Shown: positions 12,878 to 25,001 of the stretch, piece by piece
Numbering within the stretch: position 1 is the first letter of the stretch
How the letters are laid out: every line of letters starts with the position of its first letter
Assembly: GCA_034401135.1 (NCBI GenBank)
Contig: JAWZSP010000005.1
Location: 3,844,001 to 3,908,000 of the forward strand
DNA from: Volutella citrinella
Lineage: Eukaryota > Ascomycota > Sordariomycetes > Hypocreales > Nectriaceae
Length of the DNA stretch: 64,000 bases
Reading direction: 5' to 3'
The notes under the pieces: model-generated
What the model was told of the DNA's origin: nothing
The model's input: only the letters and a program-made list of their open reading frames with translations
Databases searched by the model: none
Translations under genes and position numbers: made by a program

Positions 12878-15800
12878 CTACCAGTACGCTGGCCTGAGGC
12901 CGGAGAAGTTCAGCGCCGTCGCCGTCGCCTCGTCCTGATCCTTCTTGCGTTGCCCGCTCAGCTGTGGTTGCGTCAGTTCTGTACGGGATGTATTGGATCA
13001 ATCCGAAGAGGGCATCAAAAACTCACCTCGAGTTGGACGGCTTTGTGAATGTGCACTAGCCAGTCAACGTAGCTCTGTGCCTCGTTGTTCCGATCCTCCA
13101 CAAGCATGCGCGCGAAATCAAACTCGGCACCATCGATGCCCTGTCGTGCCAGCTGTACTGTCAAGGCCTTGGAACCACGCATCGAGCGCAGGAACTCGAT
13201 GATGTTGCGCACCTGCGCGTTGAGGTGAGTCTGTAGGACGGGCAGATCCGAAGTGTAGGGCTCCAGGCTCTTGAGAGTGTCCATACGCTCGCCGAACAGA
13301 TCTTGGATCAGGTTAGGGGATGCCTGGGCGTGGAACCACAGTAGACACTGCTGACCATTGTCAACTAGGTACACGCCGCCGGCCTCGACGCGCGAGAAGG
13401 ATGTGCGGATGGTGGGCGGCATCTTCAGATGGCCAGTCTCGGGGTCAGCGAAGCCGTCCTCGGGCTGGAGGTTATGGATGGGAATCATGCGAGGATATAG
13501 GTAGAGACTGAGCTCGAGAGCGCCCATCGACCGAAGCATGCGTAGTTCATGCACCCTTCGGTCTGAGTTCTCAATACCGCCCTTGAGCGCACGGGTCTTG
13601 AGGAGACCTAGCATGTACATGCAGAACTCCTTGAGTCTCTCGGGCATGACCAACTGTCCTGGAGGATGTTGCTGGGCAGCGTGCTTCCTGTAGTTGGACA
13701 TGATGTCAATGACCCGCTCAGTGAGCCAAGCCCGCGTATCCTTCAGGTTGCTCGAGGTTGTTGCGAGCTTGGTGCTGGCCTCCTTGGCGAAGATACCAAC
13801 GACGGCGTCCTGATCCGCAAATTTGAGGCACTCGCGAATGCCTTGCTCACGGTTGCCAGACTCCTTGGATGTCTCCACGACACTAGCAATGACGTTGGAG
13901 CATCGGACACGGCGTTGGCCAGAGGCGGTTGTGTAGAGGAGGGCGGACTGGAAATGAGCATCAAGCTTGGAATCCAGCTTGCCATCGTAGCTGAACGACA
14001 CACCCAGCGCCTTATCAGCGTCGATGACGCCAATTTCTAGATCCGCGCCAAACGTGTGCTGGATGAAGTTGCCATGATAGTTGGAAACTTGAAGGCCGTT
14101 GGAGCAACGGACCTTCATCAGGGCCTGGAAACCAGTCTCTCGGGTGATGGCATGGGAGATTTCCATGGCCAGTTTCGGGCTGTCTCGAGGGGCGATGAAG
14201 TTGGGGTAGTAAAAGGTTTCTCCGCCTGTGGTGGCCGCAACGTGACCTGCAAATAACCATTAGTTTGATGTGATTGCATCAGAACCGGCTGGTAACATAC
14301 CAACAGTAGCGATATCAAGGTAGCCGCCTGAAGGGGCGGCGAGGAAGAAATCGACACCAATGCCACCGGCAGCCATCTTCTCCGCAACCTTCTTCCAAGC
14401 TGGATGCTCAGTGGTATACAGCTTCTTGTCCAGTTCGCCTCCGGGGTGGTTTCCATCGTCACGCATGAATAGGCGTCCAGGACCCCATGTGGGCAGAGCC
14501 GAGCAAGACGTCACCACCTTGCCTCCAGTCTTCTCAAGAGCGGCCAGTGCCGAGTTCAGAGCTGCTAGCAAGGCGGGTTCCGGGTTCTTGACCCACGAGA
14601 ACATCTCGGGAAGGCGAGACAGGAGTGATGTGATGACATCGCTGGACTCGTAAGGATCGACAAAGAGACCATCGCTGAGAGGTACAAACGGATCCTCCAG
14701 GTCGGGCATAATCATCATCTGTGCTTGGTCAAGAGCAGGCTACATCCTGTTAGTGAGACGTGATTTATGCCGATTTTAAGAGCATATCACTTACGTTGAT
14801 GTTGTAGAAGTGGATGTCCTTGTCGTAAGTGACGAAGCCAACCTTGGTGCCTTCGGGAACCCTTCGCTTGTGCTCCGAATTCTCGTCCTTTGGGTCATCG
14901 TCTCCGTATAGAGCGTACCGGATACCATCGCAGAACGCCTCCAGATATCCCTTGTTGTAGGACTCCTGGGTCACATCAATCAGGAACAACCAACGCAGGC
15001 CAACGGGTTCTCTGGTCCAGTACTCCTTAGGCACCACGAACTCTACGGTGCCACGGTGCAACTCAGGTCGTTGGTCACGGTCGACTCGCACGCCTTGGGG
15101 ACTGGTGGCGCAGAAATATTCTGGTGGGGTATCGTTGGGGTACGAGCAGAGGTTGCAGACGAATTTGTTGCCACCGGATCGGAACATCATGAAGGGGTTC
15201 ATGTATGCACGGCATCGCCTGCATCGCGGAGGGCCGGCCTCGCCATAGTCAAGCACCGGAATTTCGGCCTCTCCAGCCTGCAGAGGAGCCAGGGGTTGAA
15301 GAAGGAGTCCCAGGGGGAGACCTGTGGAGGCGAGGGCTTCGGCGGTCGAGGGGATGTTGTTGAGAGTGAGACGGGTGTATTTGGGGGACGCATTGCCCTG
15401 GTCGTAAGCGACGAACGAGACAGTCGCTGGCGGGGGAACGTGTTTCTCAAATGTGGGATAGACGTTCTTCAGGAAGTATTGCTGGATCACGTCTCGCGAA
15501 GCCGGGACGCTGGGGAGGTCCTCGGGTGACGCCTTGGGGCCGCCGGCTGACACTGACGCCGACTCGGGGACGTTGGGATCTGGAGAAGCTATCGAAGACC
15601 CAGGGCCATATGCTGAGTTGCCGGGCGCAGGGAATTGGCCGGCATTCATCATCTGAGGAGTCCCTTGTGGGCTACCGCCAAACTGACCGCCAACGTTGGG
15701 CATCCCCATTTGAGCGGTGTTGTCGAGAAACTGTGTCGCAGGAGTGCCCGCGGGGGGCATCCCGTTGAAGGCCTGCGATGAGCCGGTCGGCTCGACAGTA

Positions 15801-16174
15801 TGATAGGCATGGCGGTCCTTCTTCTTCCTCCTGGCTGTGCCGTGGCCATCACCGAGGTTCATTCCCCCGAACTGCGATGCCAGGGTGCCATCTGCACCGG
15901 GAGGAGGAGCAGCCGCAGAGGGCTGGAAACCCTGACCCTGGGGAGGCGCATACCCGTATCCTTGGGCCTGAGCAGGAGATCCGGGAGCAGGAGGGCCCTG
16001 GGGCGCACCGTACTGTTGAGGCACGCCGCCATAGCCTGCGGCCTGGGGCTGGTATGGATTGGGAGCCACTGGGGGTTGGAACTGCTGGGGAGCGGGTTGA
16101 GTGTTTCGATTAGGATCGTTCGGGTCGTAGACCTCGCCGTGCCCAAGGGCGTGGAACTGGGCGTAGTCATCCAT
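12878..16174 (-). CDS. SEC24: COPII coat protein Sec24
   Basis: Cargo-adaptor subunit of the COPII inner coat; pairs with Sec23 on ER exit sites and selects cargo for ER-to-Golgi vesicles. Four exons: 16174-14795, 14739-14301, 14246-13027 and 12961-12878, giving 1040 residues. Introns of 55, 54 and 65 nt have GTAAGT, GTATGT and GTGAGT donors and are phase-consistent. The N-terminus (about 1-200) is Pro/Gln/Gly-rich and disordered, as in the family. A zinc finger with Cys 318, 321, 340 and 343 (CRRC...CNLC) is followed by the Sec23/24 trunk (LRWLFLIDVTQESYNKGYLE), then the helical and gelsolin-like regions. The last 84-nt exon supplies a C-terminus ending in NFSGLRPAYW; without it the frame ends soon after the third exon. 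The gene is divergent from histone H1, 2.6 kb away. Confidence 0.95.
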
Positions 16175-16822
16175 GACGAGGCGAAGGTCGGAGTCGAGGG
16201 AAAGCTTGGTCGCAAGCTCGCTATCGAACGACGATGCGCCTACAATTTAGTAGGAAAGGGGAGCGTGGGGCAGGATCGCGGGTCGATGGTCGGAGACGTG
16301 AAAATTGCAGGATATGGCAGCTCATATGCTAGAAAAGTCGGACATGATCTCGTGTTCGCGTTTTTACTTGCCGGTCAATGAAAAGGCCAGCCCTGGCACG
16401 GAGACGACCTGCAAGCTCTGATGATATTGAATCGTTGTGCCTCGCTGGCCTTTTCCCACAGGGGACTCTCAATCGAGCTGCTGGGCGATCGTGTCCCGCT
16501 CCGCTTTCCCCTGATTGGCAAAGTTCCTCGTGGCAACAACGTTGAAGCACTGTATTGATACACTGTAGCTTATCGCTTGTCACATGACTGCCCGCGTGAC
16601 GTGTAAGTCGAGGTTGACTACTTTGGGGCAATTACAAGCAAGATGAGCGGGAATGTTCTTGTTTCTACTCAGAACTGGGCCATGGTCCTGGAGAATTAAG
16701 TAGTGCAGAGGGAAGAGTGCCTTGCTTACGGATTCTCGCGAAACTACATGGATTTGCTACCAAGTAAGCTGACTCCACGAAGTCAGGCCTTGGCGCCACA
16801 ACCTCCATTTACATCCAAGGCC

Positions 16823-16834
16823 TTTGGCGCCAAA
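16823..16834. promoter_or_regulatory. E2F-like palindrome TTTGGCGCCAAA
   Basis: A perfect 12-bp dyad containing the TTTSSCGC E2F-type core in both orientations, about 650 bp upstream of the SEC24 start codon. A related CTTGGCGCCA lies about 30 bp before it. Function as a binding site is inferred from sequence only. Confidence 0.35.
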
Positions 16835-18168
16835 AATACCCCAAGCCCTTCAAGATGCTACCCGAGGGGTGCTTCTGGTATATTGGGACATATATGAAAC
16901 AGCACAATTGGGCTTCAGGCTGGAGGCCGACGTGACAAGCCATAGGCGATAATCCACAAGCTGCACCTTTCGCTCGAGATAAAGGCTTGAGACACTCGGC
17001 CCCTAAATAGATATGACTCAAATCTCGCTGCAAGAATAAGTTGAAGGGCTGCTTTGGGTTAATTGCCCGGGAAAATAGGCTACTAAGTTGGCTCTCATGA
17101 ATCGTGGTTCGTACTTCGCAGTCGGCTGGCACGAAAGCTTCACAAACGTGGTAGCCCGTTCGTTCGTCCTACAACTTAGAGGATCATAATCCTCCATTAA
17201 TGTGTAGAGGGATCCTTTTTCTCTGACTCATATGCGCATCTGAGGGACGGTCTTTTCTGCTTTTGCTGAGATGCAAATAGGGCCCTCCTTTGTGGTAGCT
17301 CCGCCGCTTGGTTGGCGTCGAGCAGCTTGACAGGTGCCAATCCCCAGACAAAACCAGCAAAAATGCTGACAGACCTAAATCACGAATAAAGCGCCTGGTT
17401 TCATCAGATGGGATTGCTCGAGCCTGAGAAAAGTCGCTTGACTTGATGTGCGGAGGCGAAGATCGCGAGCGGGGAAGTGCTGGGCGAGGTCTCATGACAC
17501 GTCTGGCCGTGTAAGTCACCGCTTGGGCTTTCAGGCGGTTTACTCTGGCAACTCGGGGTCTGTGGTGATAGAAAAAACGCAAAAACATCCCCCAGTTGAC
17601 GCAGCACACCCTGACACAGTTTTAAAAGAATTTTGAGGGCGTGGTGCGACGGGTGGGGGATGGTTGTCTGGGTCGTGGCAGAGATGCGGATAGCTTCAGA
17701 TGCGACACGTAACGTGGCGACAGGCTCGAGGAGTGACTTTGGACGAATCGAGCGACACGAGGGCCGGAACCCGGAGGAAAAGCACCAAAACACAATCACC
17801 GAAGATCTTGAGATTCAACGACTCATCTACGAGCTTGCGATTACCGTAAGCCAGGGTAGGCGCGCAGCAATCTCGAATGCGACAATGCGCGTCGCTCATG
17901 GCCATGGCCAAAGTCGCGGGCGCAGACTCGGGATAGCTTCTCGATGGGATCCCGCGCTTCAGCAAACCGCGCCCCGGCCCCCTAGTGCAAAACATTGGGG
18001 CAAAATCGCCAGGAGCGCCCAAAAATGACTCATGGATATCGTAAAGGAGGGTCGGTGGAAGAAGCGCGAGAATCGAGGGAAACGCAGACTCGGGGGACGA
18101 CGACGTCGGCCGTTCTGGCTGTCCAGATCAGACAGATGGTACACCTCAGCCGACGTGATGTCGGGGCC

Positions 18169-18188
18169 GACCAATCAGAAAATTGGTC
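18169..18188. promoter_or_regulatory. Inverted pair of CCAAT boxes upstream of H1
   Basis: GACCAAT and ATTGGTC form 7-bp perfect inverted arms around a 6-nt spacer, about 620 bp before the H1 start codon. CCAAT is the target of the Hap/CBC-type NF-Y complex, and such boxes are common in histone promoters. Binding is inferred. Confidence 0.5.
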
Positions 18189-18213
18189 ACCGCGCAGGTA
18201 TTATTTTGGCATT

Positions 18214-18221
18214 TTTGGCGC
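18214..18221 (+). promoter_or_regulatory. E2F-like site upstream of H1
   Basis: TTTGGCGC matches the TTTSSCGC consensus, 26 bp after the CCAAT dyad. Together they suggest cell-cycle control of the linker histone; inference from sequence and general histone biology. Confidence 0.35.
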
Positions 18222-18623
18222 CCGATTTTACCTTGGAGCATAACAGGCCTGGGGTACCCGGGACGTGAGCTTGGCATGCGCGCCCACCTGTTGTGGCTGG
18301 AGCTGATTAGTGCGCGATTGGAGCTAGGGTGGCAGTGTGGAAGGCAGTTGTGCAGCTTGTGCCGGGCCTTGTGCGGGTGTTATGAAGCGACCAGCAGGGT
18401 TGTGCAGGCTAGTGCAGGCCGCTGCACGCCTGTTGCGGCCTAGCTTCAGTTGTGCGCCCATCGCCGTGTGGCGCTTGCAGTGCCCCTCCCATGCTCTTGC
18501 AGCTTGCTTGCTCATGAGGGGCGGCAGGTGCGACCGGGGGCAGGTGAGCGGCGCGCGGGTGGGCAGGAGCCCAGGCCAGCTCGCAGAGGATGAGCTACTG
18601 ATTGCGGTCCTGCCCCCGCCTGA

Positions 18624-18630
18624 TATATAA
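18624..18630 (+). promoter_or_regulatory. TATA box of histone H1
   Basis: TATATAA in GC-rich surroundings, 175 bp before the H1 ATG. It leaves room for a transcription start near 18655 and a leader of about 150 nt ending in CACC before the ATG. Confidence 0.6.
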
Positions 18631-18804
18631 ACAAGCCCCGTCCCCTCCACGCGCCCGACGGGGTCGCCTTGCCCGTTCTGCTGTCAATCGATTCCAATAA
18701 GCTCGAATATCTCCCCAGGTTCCAATCCAGACGCATCCAGTCCATTCATCGTCTTTCAAGCCGCCACATATTTCCCTCTCACATCAAATCAACAAGCAAT
18801 CACC

Positions 18805-19838
18805 ATGCCTCCCAAGACTGCCGCCGCCGCTGCTGCCAAGAAGCCTGCCCATGGCAGCTACCAGGTGAGTTCTCTCTCGATGTCGCCTGCGCATTTTGTT
18901 TGACTCAGTGGCTAATTCATTTTAATTCTAGGCTATGATCACTGACGCCATTGTTAATGTATGTGGTCTCTGAGATTTGTTTTCCGCCGCCGCGTCTCTT
19001 GTTGTCGCCGCGCGCCTTGATGTGGCCACGGTCGCGCGCGGAATGAGGCCATCGCCCTTCCCTCGCCTCCGCCCACAAGTGGCCACTATTTCCGCATGCT
19101 TTTTCATTTACGTGTCCATTTTGACTGACTCGCATTTTTCGCTGTCACAGCTCAAGGACCGAAATGGCTCTAGGTATGTTTTTATTGTCGCGGATGGCGC
19201 AGTGAGCGGTCGCCGCTGCCCACCCCTCACCCGCTCAGCATTTGTGTTCACCGGTCGCTAACTCGAGTCACAGCCGCCAGTCTCTCAAGAAGTATGTCAA
19301 GGCCAACAACGCCCTCAACGTCACGGACAACATGTTCGACTCGCTCTTCAACAAGGCTTTGAAGGCGGGCGTTGACAAGGGCGTCTTCGAGCAGCCCAAG
19401 GGCCCCTCTGGCGGCACGAAGCTGGCCAAGAAGAAGCCCGAGCCCAAGAAGGAGAAGAAGCCTGCCGCCCCTAAGAAGGAGGCCGCTGCCAAGAAGCCCG
19501 TTGTCAAGAAGGCTGCTGCTCCTAAGAAGCCTGCCGCCAAGAAGGACGCTGGTGAGGAGAAGAAGGAGAAGAAGGCTGCTCCCGCTAAGAAGGCCGCTGC
19601 CCCCGCCAAGAAGGCTGCCGCTCCCAAGAAGGCTGCTGCCACCAAGAAGGTACGCGTCGATTCCCAAGAGGTATCTGGTGATCCTATTCTAACAGCATGA
19701 CAGGCCGACAAGCCCGATACTGCCCTGACCAAGACCAAGGGCGGCCGTGTGACCAAGACTGCTGCTAAGCCCGCTGCCACCAAGAAGGCACCCGCCAAGA
19801 AGGCCGCCGCGCCCAAGAAGGCTGCTGCCAAGGCATAG
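18805..19838 (+). CDS. Linker histone H1
   Basis: Binds linker DNA at nucleosome entry/exit sites and compacts chromatin. Five exons: 18805-18864, 18932-18958, 19151-19173, 19274-19649 and 19704-19838, giving 206 residues. Exons 2 and 3 are only 27 and 23 nt; splicing joins MPPKTAAAAAAKKPAHGSYQ to AMITDAIVNLKDRNGSSRQS and then LKKYVKANNALNV, the winged-helix H15 globular domain (about 17-90). The rest is a Lys/Ala/Pro tail of repeated AAPKKAAAKK-type units ending in KKAAAKA. All donors are GTGAGT/GTATGT-like except GTACGC in intron 4. An alternative AG lies 9 nt upstream of the last acceptor; I chose the later one because it gives ADKPDTALTKTKGG. The tail is low-complexity, so exact orthology cannot be judged from it. 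Confidence 0.95.
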
Positions 19839-22800
19839 AGTCTTGGCCGTTGAAACGAAATCTTCTTAATGACGATTACGGCGTTACGGGTTTTGTTCAT
19901 GGGCAGGACATGGTGAGCAGGGCCAACTGGTTTGATGTTTTGAACGGCAGCGCGGGAATGTTTGTATGTTTTGATGCGCGCAAATGGATGCGACGGCGAT
20001 CGCACAAAGTGTTTTTCACCCTCGGGCATCTTTTGAGACACTGTCAACGCTCACGCTGGAGACGCCGGTCGCGCTCGGTGGTTGCTTCTCCTGTACGGGA
20101 TTACACATGGCATGATGATTTACAATGTGATGAGAACCGACCGAGGACGAGCGCTTTTCGAAGAAGTCTCTTGGGTGCTGCAATACGCGTTGCGGATGGT
20201 GCGCGCATGCTTGGATTGGTGGCAATTGGGCTGTAATTATACCACTTGATTGAATGGTTCATACTTCAAAGTTTCTGTGGCGGAACAAGTTGCTTGACAA
20301 TTCCGATGATACTGAAATGCTTCGTACTTAATTCACTTGCCCAGCTCTAATCCATTGCGTGCTGTGTGCGAAAACTCGGCGCGAGCTGTCAATTAGGGCT
20401 TGTTTACCAGAGCGCGTCTCGACAGGATCAGGGGCCCCGTGGGTCGCGGCGAGCCGAGGGCAGCAGCGGACGGGTTGGGAGCAAATTAGTTGCTGGTGTC
20501 TTTTGCATTTGGATTTTCAGCAGAACACCTCAGCCACCGTGGAACTCAGACGGCGAACCCACACCACGGGACGTGGGATGGGCACGTGGACCTACGTGTG
20601 CCATTGTGGTGCGACCGGGAGCGAGTTGTGCTCTCGAGGTCGAGGGGGAGTCCCGGGCGGCGGCCTCACATCTCACGGTCCTCCAGGAGGGAGCGATGTG
20701 AGACGGCCCCTGATGGATAAACGTATTGCTGTTGTCAGCGGCCCCCATTGGAAGCGAGGCTAGATCCCGTGATAGTCGATAGGGGCAGCCGCGCGCTATG
20801 ATCAGCGTAGCAGAGTTTTTTGTGTGTTTGCCCATTCCAGGCCAGCTTGGCCATCGTCTGGACTCGACGAGTCTCGTGGCGCCAGATGGGCATTGAGAGG
20901 GAGCTGTTGGGTTGGAAGCGCGGCCCCACCACGACTTACAACAAAACTGCGCTAAGCCACATATGGAACACACTAGTGCTATCTAAGGTTCACCCGGGGG
21001 GGCGTGCGCACATGAAGCGTGCTGGCGCGGCACCGAAACGAGTGCTGGGGGGGTTGACAGGTGACGAGACGAGAACTGGTGGTGCCTGACGTTGAGACGA
21101 ATGGGAAACAAACCCCCCCCACCGGCGTCTGCGATTAGCCAGTGTTGGCCAACTGGCCGCTTCTGCCACTGACGGCGGTATAAAATGTGTGGGCGCGAGT
21201 CGCATGACACCCTATCGAGCTGTCCCGCCCCCGCGGCATCCGTAGCTTTTCGCGGTGAGCATGGGCGCGCGGCAAGGGGTTGGTTGAGTCTCTTGGCCGG
21301 GGGACTTGGTTCGGACAGGACATTCGACGAGCTGTGGCCTTGTAGTATTATCAGTTCAGTAGTTGCAGCCCTGGGCCCATCCAACGACGGTTTAGATTTG
21401 GGGCTTGGTCGGCATATGGTTGTGGATAGTCCACGGTTGCACTGCGTCAAGGAGAGGGGAGGGGGGAATGCAGGCGCCGGTGTTTGCGAAATGTGAGCAG
21501 CAGAGTAAATCTCCGCACCGGCGCATCCCATCTTGCCGTTCGGTTTGTCCAGAGGGGAGGGAGGACGTGTGCCGTGGGTTTCAACAGCTCTGCAGGTGTC
21601 TCTGTTGATTGCACACACACAGGGGGACGGAACTTGCCCCGCCACCGACCGCCTGGTTTCTACATCACAGGTTGCGTCAACCGGGTTGAAGGCTGTCGAG
21701 CCTGGGCTGCCCTACCGTTGCCAGCCGCCTGTTCCCTGGCCGTAACTGGCCAGCAAAGCTGTTTGACTTTGCTGTACGCTTCGATGATAGATATGATGGT
21801 ATCCTCATCCCGTTGGCCCCGTCTTTCTGCCTCTTCCCGGAGCGCGTGGGCTACGTCGCGCCGTTAGCTGCACTTGATGTATTGTTGAGCAGTACTCGGC
21901 CTGTTGCTCTGGCTGTGGAGCTGTATGCCCCCCAAGTTGCTGGGTAAAGGAGGGAATGAGAAGAGACGAGACAATGCAACGGGCTCATGGTCGAGTAAAC
22001 AGATCCCTCCTCGTCAGCAACCCCCAGCCCGGAGTCGTCTAAAGGAGACAAACAGCGCGGTCGTCATCAGCATCAGGTGTTGGGCGCTTGCTGTGCCTCT
22101 CTCTGTGGTCTCACCAGAATGGCCAAAATGGCCCCTCCGTCGCCTGGCGGTGGGTGGCAGCGCGACCCAACGGTCATGGCCCAGGGTCCAAGCAAGTTCA
22201 GCCCCTCGAGGAAGGATGTACGGTAGCCCCTCTCAGCGGCGCGCACAGGCTCGCAGCATCCCACCACCGCAGGCGCATTGGACGTGCGCACAGCACAGCC
22301 AGCAGTGAGTGATGAGTCCCCGGCCCCGTCTGGGTCCCCGTCTCGTCTGGGTCGGCGTCCCGTCCCACTCCGAGCAGCGTCATCATCAGCGCCGGCGGGA
22401 CGCGCAGTCGACGCCATGGTACTTACGTAGCTTGCGTCCAGGCACCCACCACTGAGACTGCAGCGTGCAGACCGCAGCCCGGGGCGCCGACCGATCCTTC
22501 CGGGGTGCGACAGAGAGACATGGAGCCCAGAGAGACTCCCGTCCCGTCATCAGACAGGCTGACACAATGACTCCCTCCCCAGCTCTGGTCGAGGTTCCTG
22601 TTCCTTACTTTACCGCGCTGCCCTGCAGCTGCCCGCTCACTGCCCACTGCCCAGAGCCCGCTGCCCACCAACCCACTGGCTGCCGCCCCGTCCCCTGCAA
22701 ATCGTGGCTGAGGTAGAGTTCGAGGCCCGAGTACGAGCTGCTGCGCAGTACCTGAGCTCGACTCGTCTCACGGATACTACCGTCTACTAGCAGTAGATCC

Positions 22801-23147
22801 TCTCCAGCTGCCTCTTCACGACCAAGGTCTTCGGAGCCAACACACCAAGCCTGCCTTTGGCCGTCGTGCTCTCCGTCCTTTGCTCCATCTTGACCACCTG
22901 TCGCACCAGAGCCATCTGAGCCCCCCGCTGCGGCGTCCTGCCTGCACTTGTCGAGCTCCCAACAACCGGCGCTGCCGAAGATGGCGGGCGGATTGCCATC
23001 CTTTGCGACCTGATCTGCATCGCACCGCTCAAAATAACCACGACGCTGTGGCCTCGCTCCGGATATCCTGTTGTCGACCTGCTACAATCGACGGGCACGC
23101 ATTTTCCTACAAGCCGGCTGACGGAACAGCAGGCCGAGTGCACAGAA
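19839..23147. other. Intergenic region between H1 and the proline-rich gene
   Basis: About 3.3 kb without a supported gene. The last about 350 bases are CT-rich leader-like DNA for the gene at 23148. The longest frame (minus 20983-21645, 220 codons) is Pro/Arg/Ser-rich with no domain and no splice-supported extension, and I treat it as chance. Confidence 0.5.
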
Positions 23148-25001
23148 ATGGCCTCGTCCAACCCGTTTCGGAGGAGGTCTGTCGTGCCTACGGGCGCCCA
23201 GGCCTTGCTCTCCGCCGAGGACCGCTTCCCTGCCCTCCACAGCCTCGATACCTCAGCTTCCTCAACACCTCCTCTTCAGGCGACATTCCACGATGCGACG
23301 TCCTCCGATTCTGTTTCCGACGATACCAAGCCCACCGCCAAGGCTGTGAAGAAAGTCCGCATCTTGTCGCCTCCTCCCCTCTCTCCCGACTCTCCCGAGT
23401 GGCCCGAGACCGCACAACCTCTTCCGTCCCTGCAAACGGGACCCAGTGCCGTCGATCCTTTCAGCTCTGCGCAAAATGAGGACAGCGATCGGGACAGCAC
23501 TCCGTCTAGTGCGTCGTGGCTGCAGCAAGAAGCTGGCCGCAGCCCTGCAAATCCATTCAGCAAGACGCTGCGAGGGCTGGAGTCAAGTGACTCGCGCCAC
23601 AAGCTTGAACGAGCAAGACAAGACGAAGGCGATGCGCTCAAGGCGGCAAACAGCACGGGGAAACAATTAGACGTTGACTCGTTTAAGCGTCTCCTCATGA
23701 CTGGGAACTCGACCCCAGACGATCTAACCACATCCCCCACAGGTTTACGGTCCAAGTTTTCCGCCCGAGAGGCGGACGGAGACTTATCAGCTGCTCGCCA
23801 GAAGCCGACCTATACCGCCCAAGGGCATGAGCTCTCTCCAGGCAGTGCGCCGCACAAGGCGGCACACCAACCCCACAGAGCACCGGATGAGCCGGAAGAT
23901 GATACAGACGACGGAAATATGTCGGATTCAAGCGTCTCTGAGCAGACGAACCGAGGCAAGAAACCGCCTCCGCCACCAAGCTCTCGGCATGGAAAGTCGA
24001 TTCACTCAGACTCGAGAAGGGACATTGTGGCTCAAGATGCGCCAGGACAGAAGCCAGTGTCAGATGCCTATAGACCGCTGCCGCCCGCTCCTTCGAGAAG
24101 GAGTCTAGAAGAAGCTGCCGCTGCTGAGCTGGCGGCTGAACGAGTCCCACACGACAAAATCTCCGAAGTTGATGGATACAGTGCGGTCCAGACATCTCCG
24201 GGAACCCCGAGGAAGGCTGGGCCAGCTCCCCCCCCACGAAGGGGCCATGCCCGCGCCGAGAGTAGGATACTCGCGGGCAATATTGCATCATCGGCAGGAT
24301 CGGCTGCCCCCAGATCCCACGAGGAGGAGGCGCCATCTCGGTCTTCGTCTGACCGCAATCGTCATGACCCGCATACCCCGGCCCCTCCCCCACCACGGAG
24401 GTCGCTACATTTATCTAGGCCTTCAGTTCAGATGCAACCAACGTTTGCAGCTAGTGCGGGACTGGGGATGCTTCTGACTTCTTCACCTTCTCCCGCCCCG
24501 TCCACGGACTCCTCCGACAGGGCGCCTATATCAAGCCCACCACAGCACTTGATAACAGCGGAGCCGGCGTCTACTCTTGATGGTCAAGGTAGTAGTAACC
24601 TGAAGCAAGCGCCGCCGCCGCCGCCGCCAGCCCGCAACGCGTCCGTCAGACGACCAGCCAGCGTGCGGAGCATGGAGGGCGCGAGCCGGCGCACGTCGTC
24701 CGAGAGCAAGCCGCATGGCAGCATTGCGCCGCCTCCGCCACGGCCGCGGCAACGAGGCAGCAGTAAGGGAAGCATGGACGGGCCGCTGCGAACGGTGAGC
24801 TCTGAAGGAGCGCCCAAGACCGTGCCGAGCCTGGCTGAAGAGGGAATTGTGACCGGCGGGCAGGACGATCTGAGCAGTCGGACAAGTTTCCCCCTTGCTC
24901 CGCAATCGGGGCCGGCAGCGGGAGGCAAGGGCATCGACATCTTGGCGGATCTCGACGCGTTGCAGAGAGAAGTGGATGCCCTGCGGGGGAAGCTGGGGTG
25001 A
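23148..25001 (+). CDS. Proline-rich protein with SH3-ligand-like motifs
   Basis: Single exon, 617 residues. I do not recognise a catalytic domain. The N-terminus (MASSNPFRRRSVVPTG) and a short motif near residue 175 (LDVDSFKRLLMTG) look like constrained islands in otherwise disordered Ser/Pro-rich sequence. Several polyproline ligands with flanking basic residues occur (KKPPPPPSSRH, RPLPPAPSRR, APPPRRGHAR, APPPPRRSLH, APPPPPPARN, APPPPRPRQRG), as in SH3 or profilin partners of the cortical actin machinery. The C-terminus (DILADLDALQREVDALRGKLG) is a short amphipathic heptad-like helix. A scaffold or adaptor role in actin patches or polarity is inference. ATG context is AAATGG. Confidence 0.75.
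   Translation: MASSNPFRRRSVVPTGAQALLSAEDRFPALHSLDTSASSTPPLQATFHDATSSDSVSDDTKPTAKAVKKVRILSPPPLSPDSPEWPETAQPLPSLQTGPSAVDPFSSAQNEDSDRDSTPSSASWLQQEAGRSPANPFSKTLRGLESSDSRHKLERARQDEGDALKAANSTGKQLDVDSFKRLLMTGNSTPDDLTTSPTGLRSKFSAREADGDLSAARQKPTYTAQGHELSPGSAPHKAAHQPHRAPDEPEDDTDDGNMSDSSVSEQTNRGKKPPPPPSSRHGKSIHSDSRRDIVAQDAPGQKPVSDAYRPLPPAPSRRSLEEAAAAELAAERVPHDKISEVDGYSAVQTSPGTPRKAGPAPPPRRGHARAESRILAGNIASSAGSAAPRSHEEEAPSRSSSDRNRHDPHTPAPPPPRRSLHLSRPSVQMQPTFAASAGLGMLLTSSPSPAPSTDSSDRAPISSPPQHLITAEPASTLDGQGSSNLKQAPPPPPPARNASVRRPASVRSMEGASRRTSSESKPHGSIAPPPPRPRQRGSSKGSMDGPLRTVSSEGAPKTVPSLAEEGIVTGGQDDLSSRTSFPLAPQSGPAAGGKGIDILADLDALQREVDALRGKLG

Larger units (their letters stand above)
16175..18804. other. Divergent promoter region between SEC24 and histone H1
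   Basis: Contains no supported gene. It holds a perfect TTTGGCGCCAAA palindrome at 16823-16834, a CCAAT dyad at 18169-18188, an E2F-like site at 18214-18221 and a TATA box at 18624-18630. About 18340-18460 is rich in near-repeats of TTGTGC and GTGCAG. Frames such as plus 17633-18028 show no domain. Confidence 0.6.

Noticed and set aside
20983..21645. Minus-strand frame of 220 codons
   Set aside because: Pro/Arg/Ser-rich with no domain, signal or splice-supported extension; the DNA is GC-rich, where stop codons are rare.
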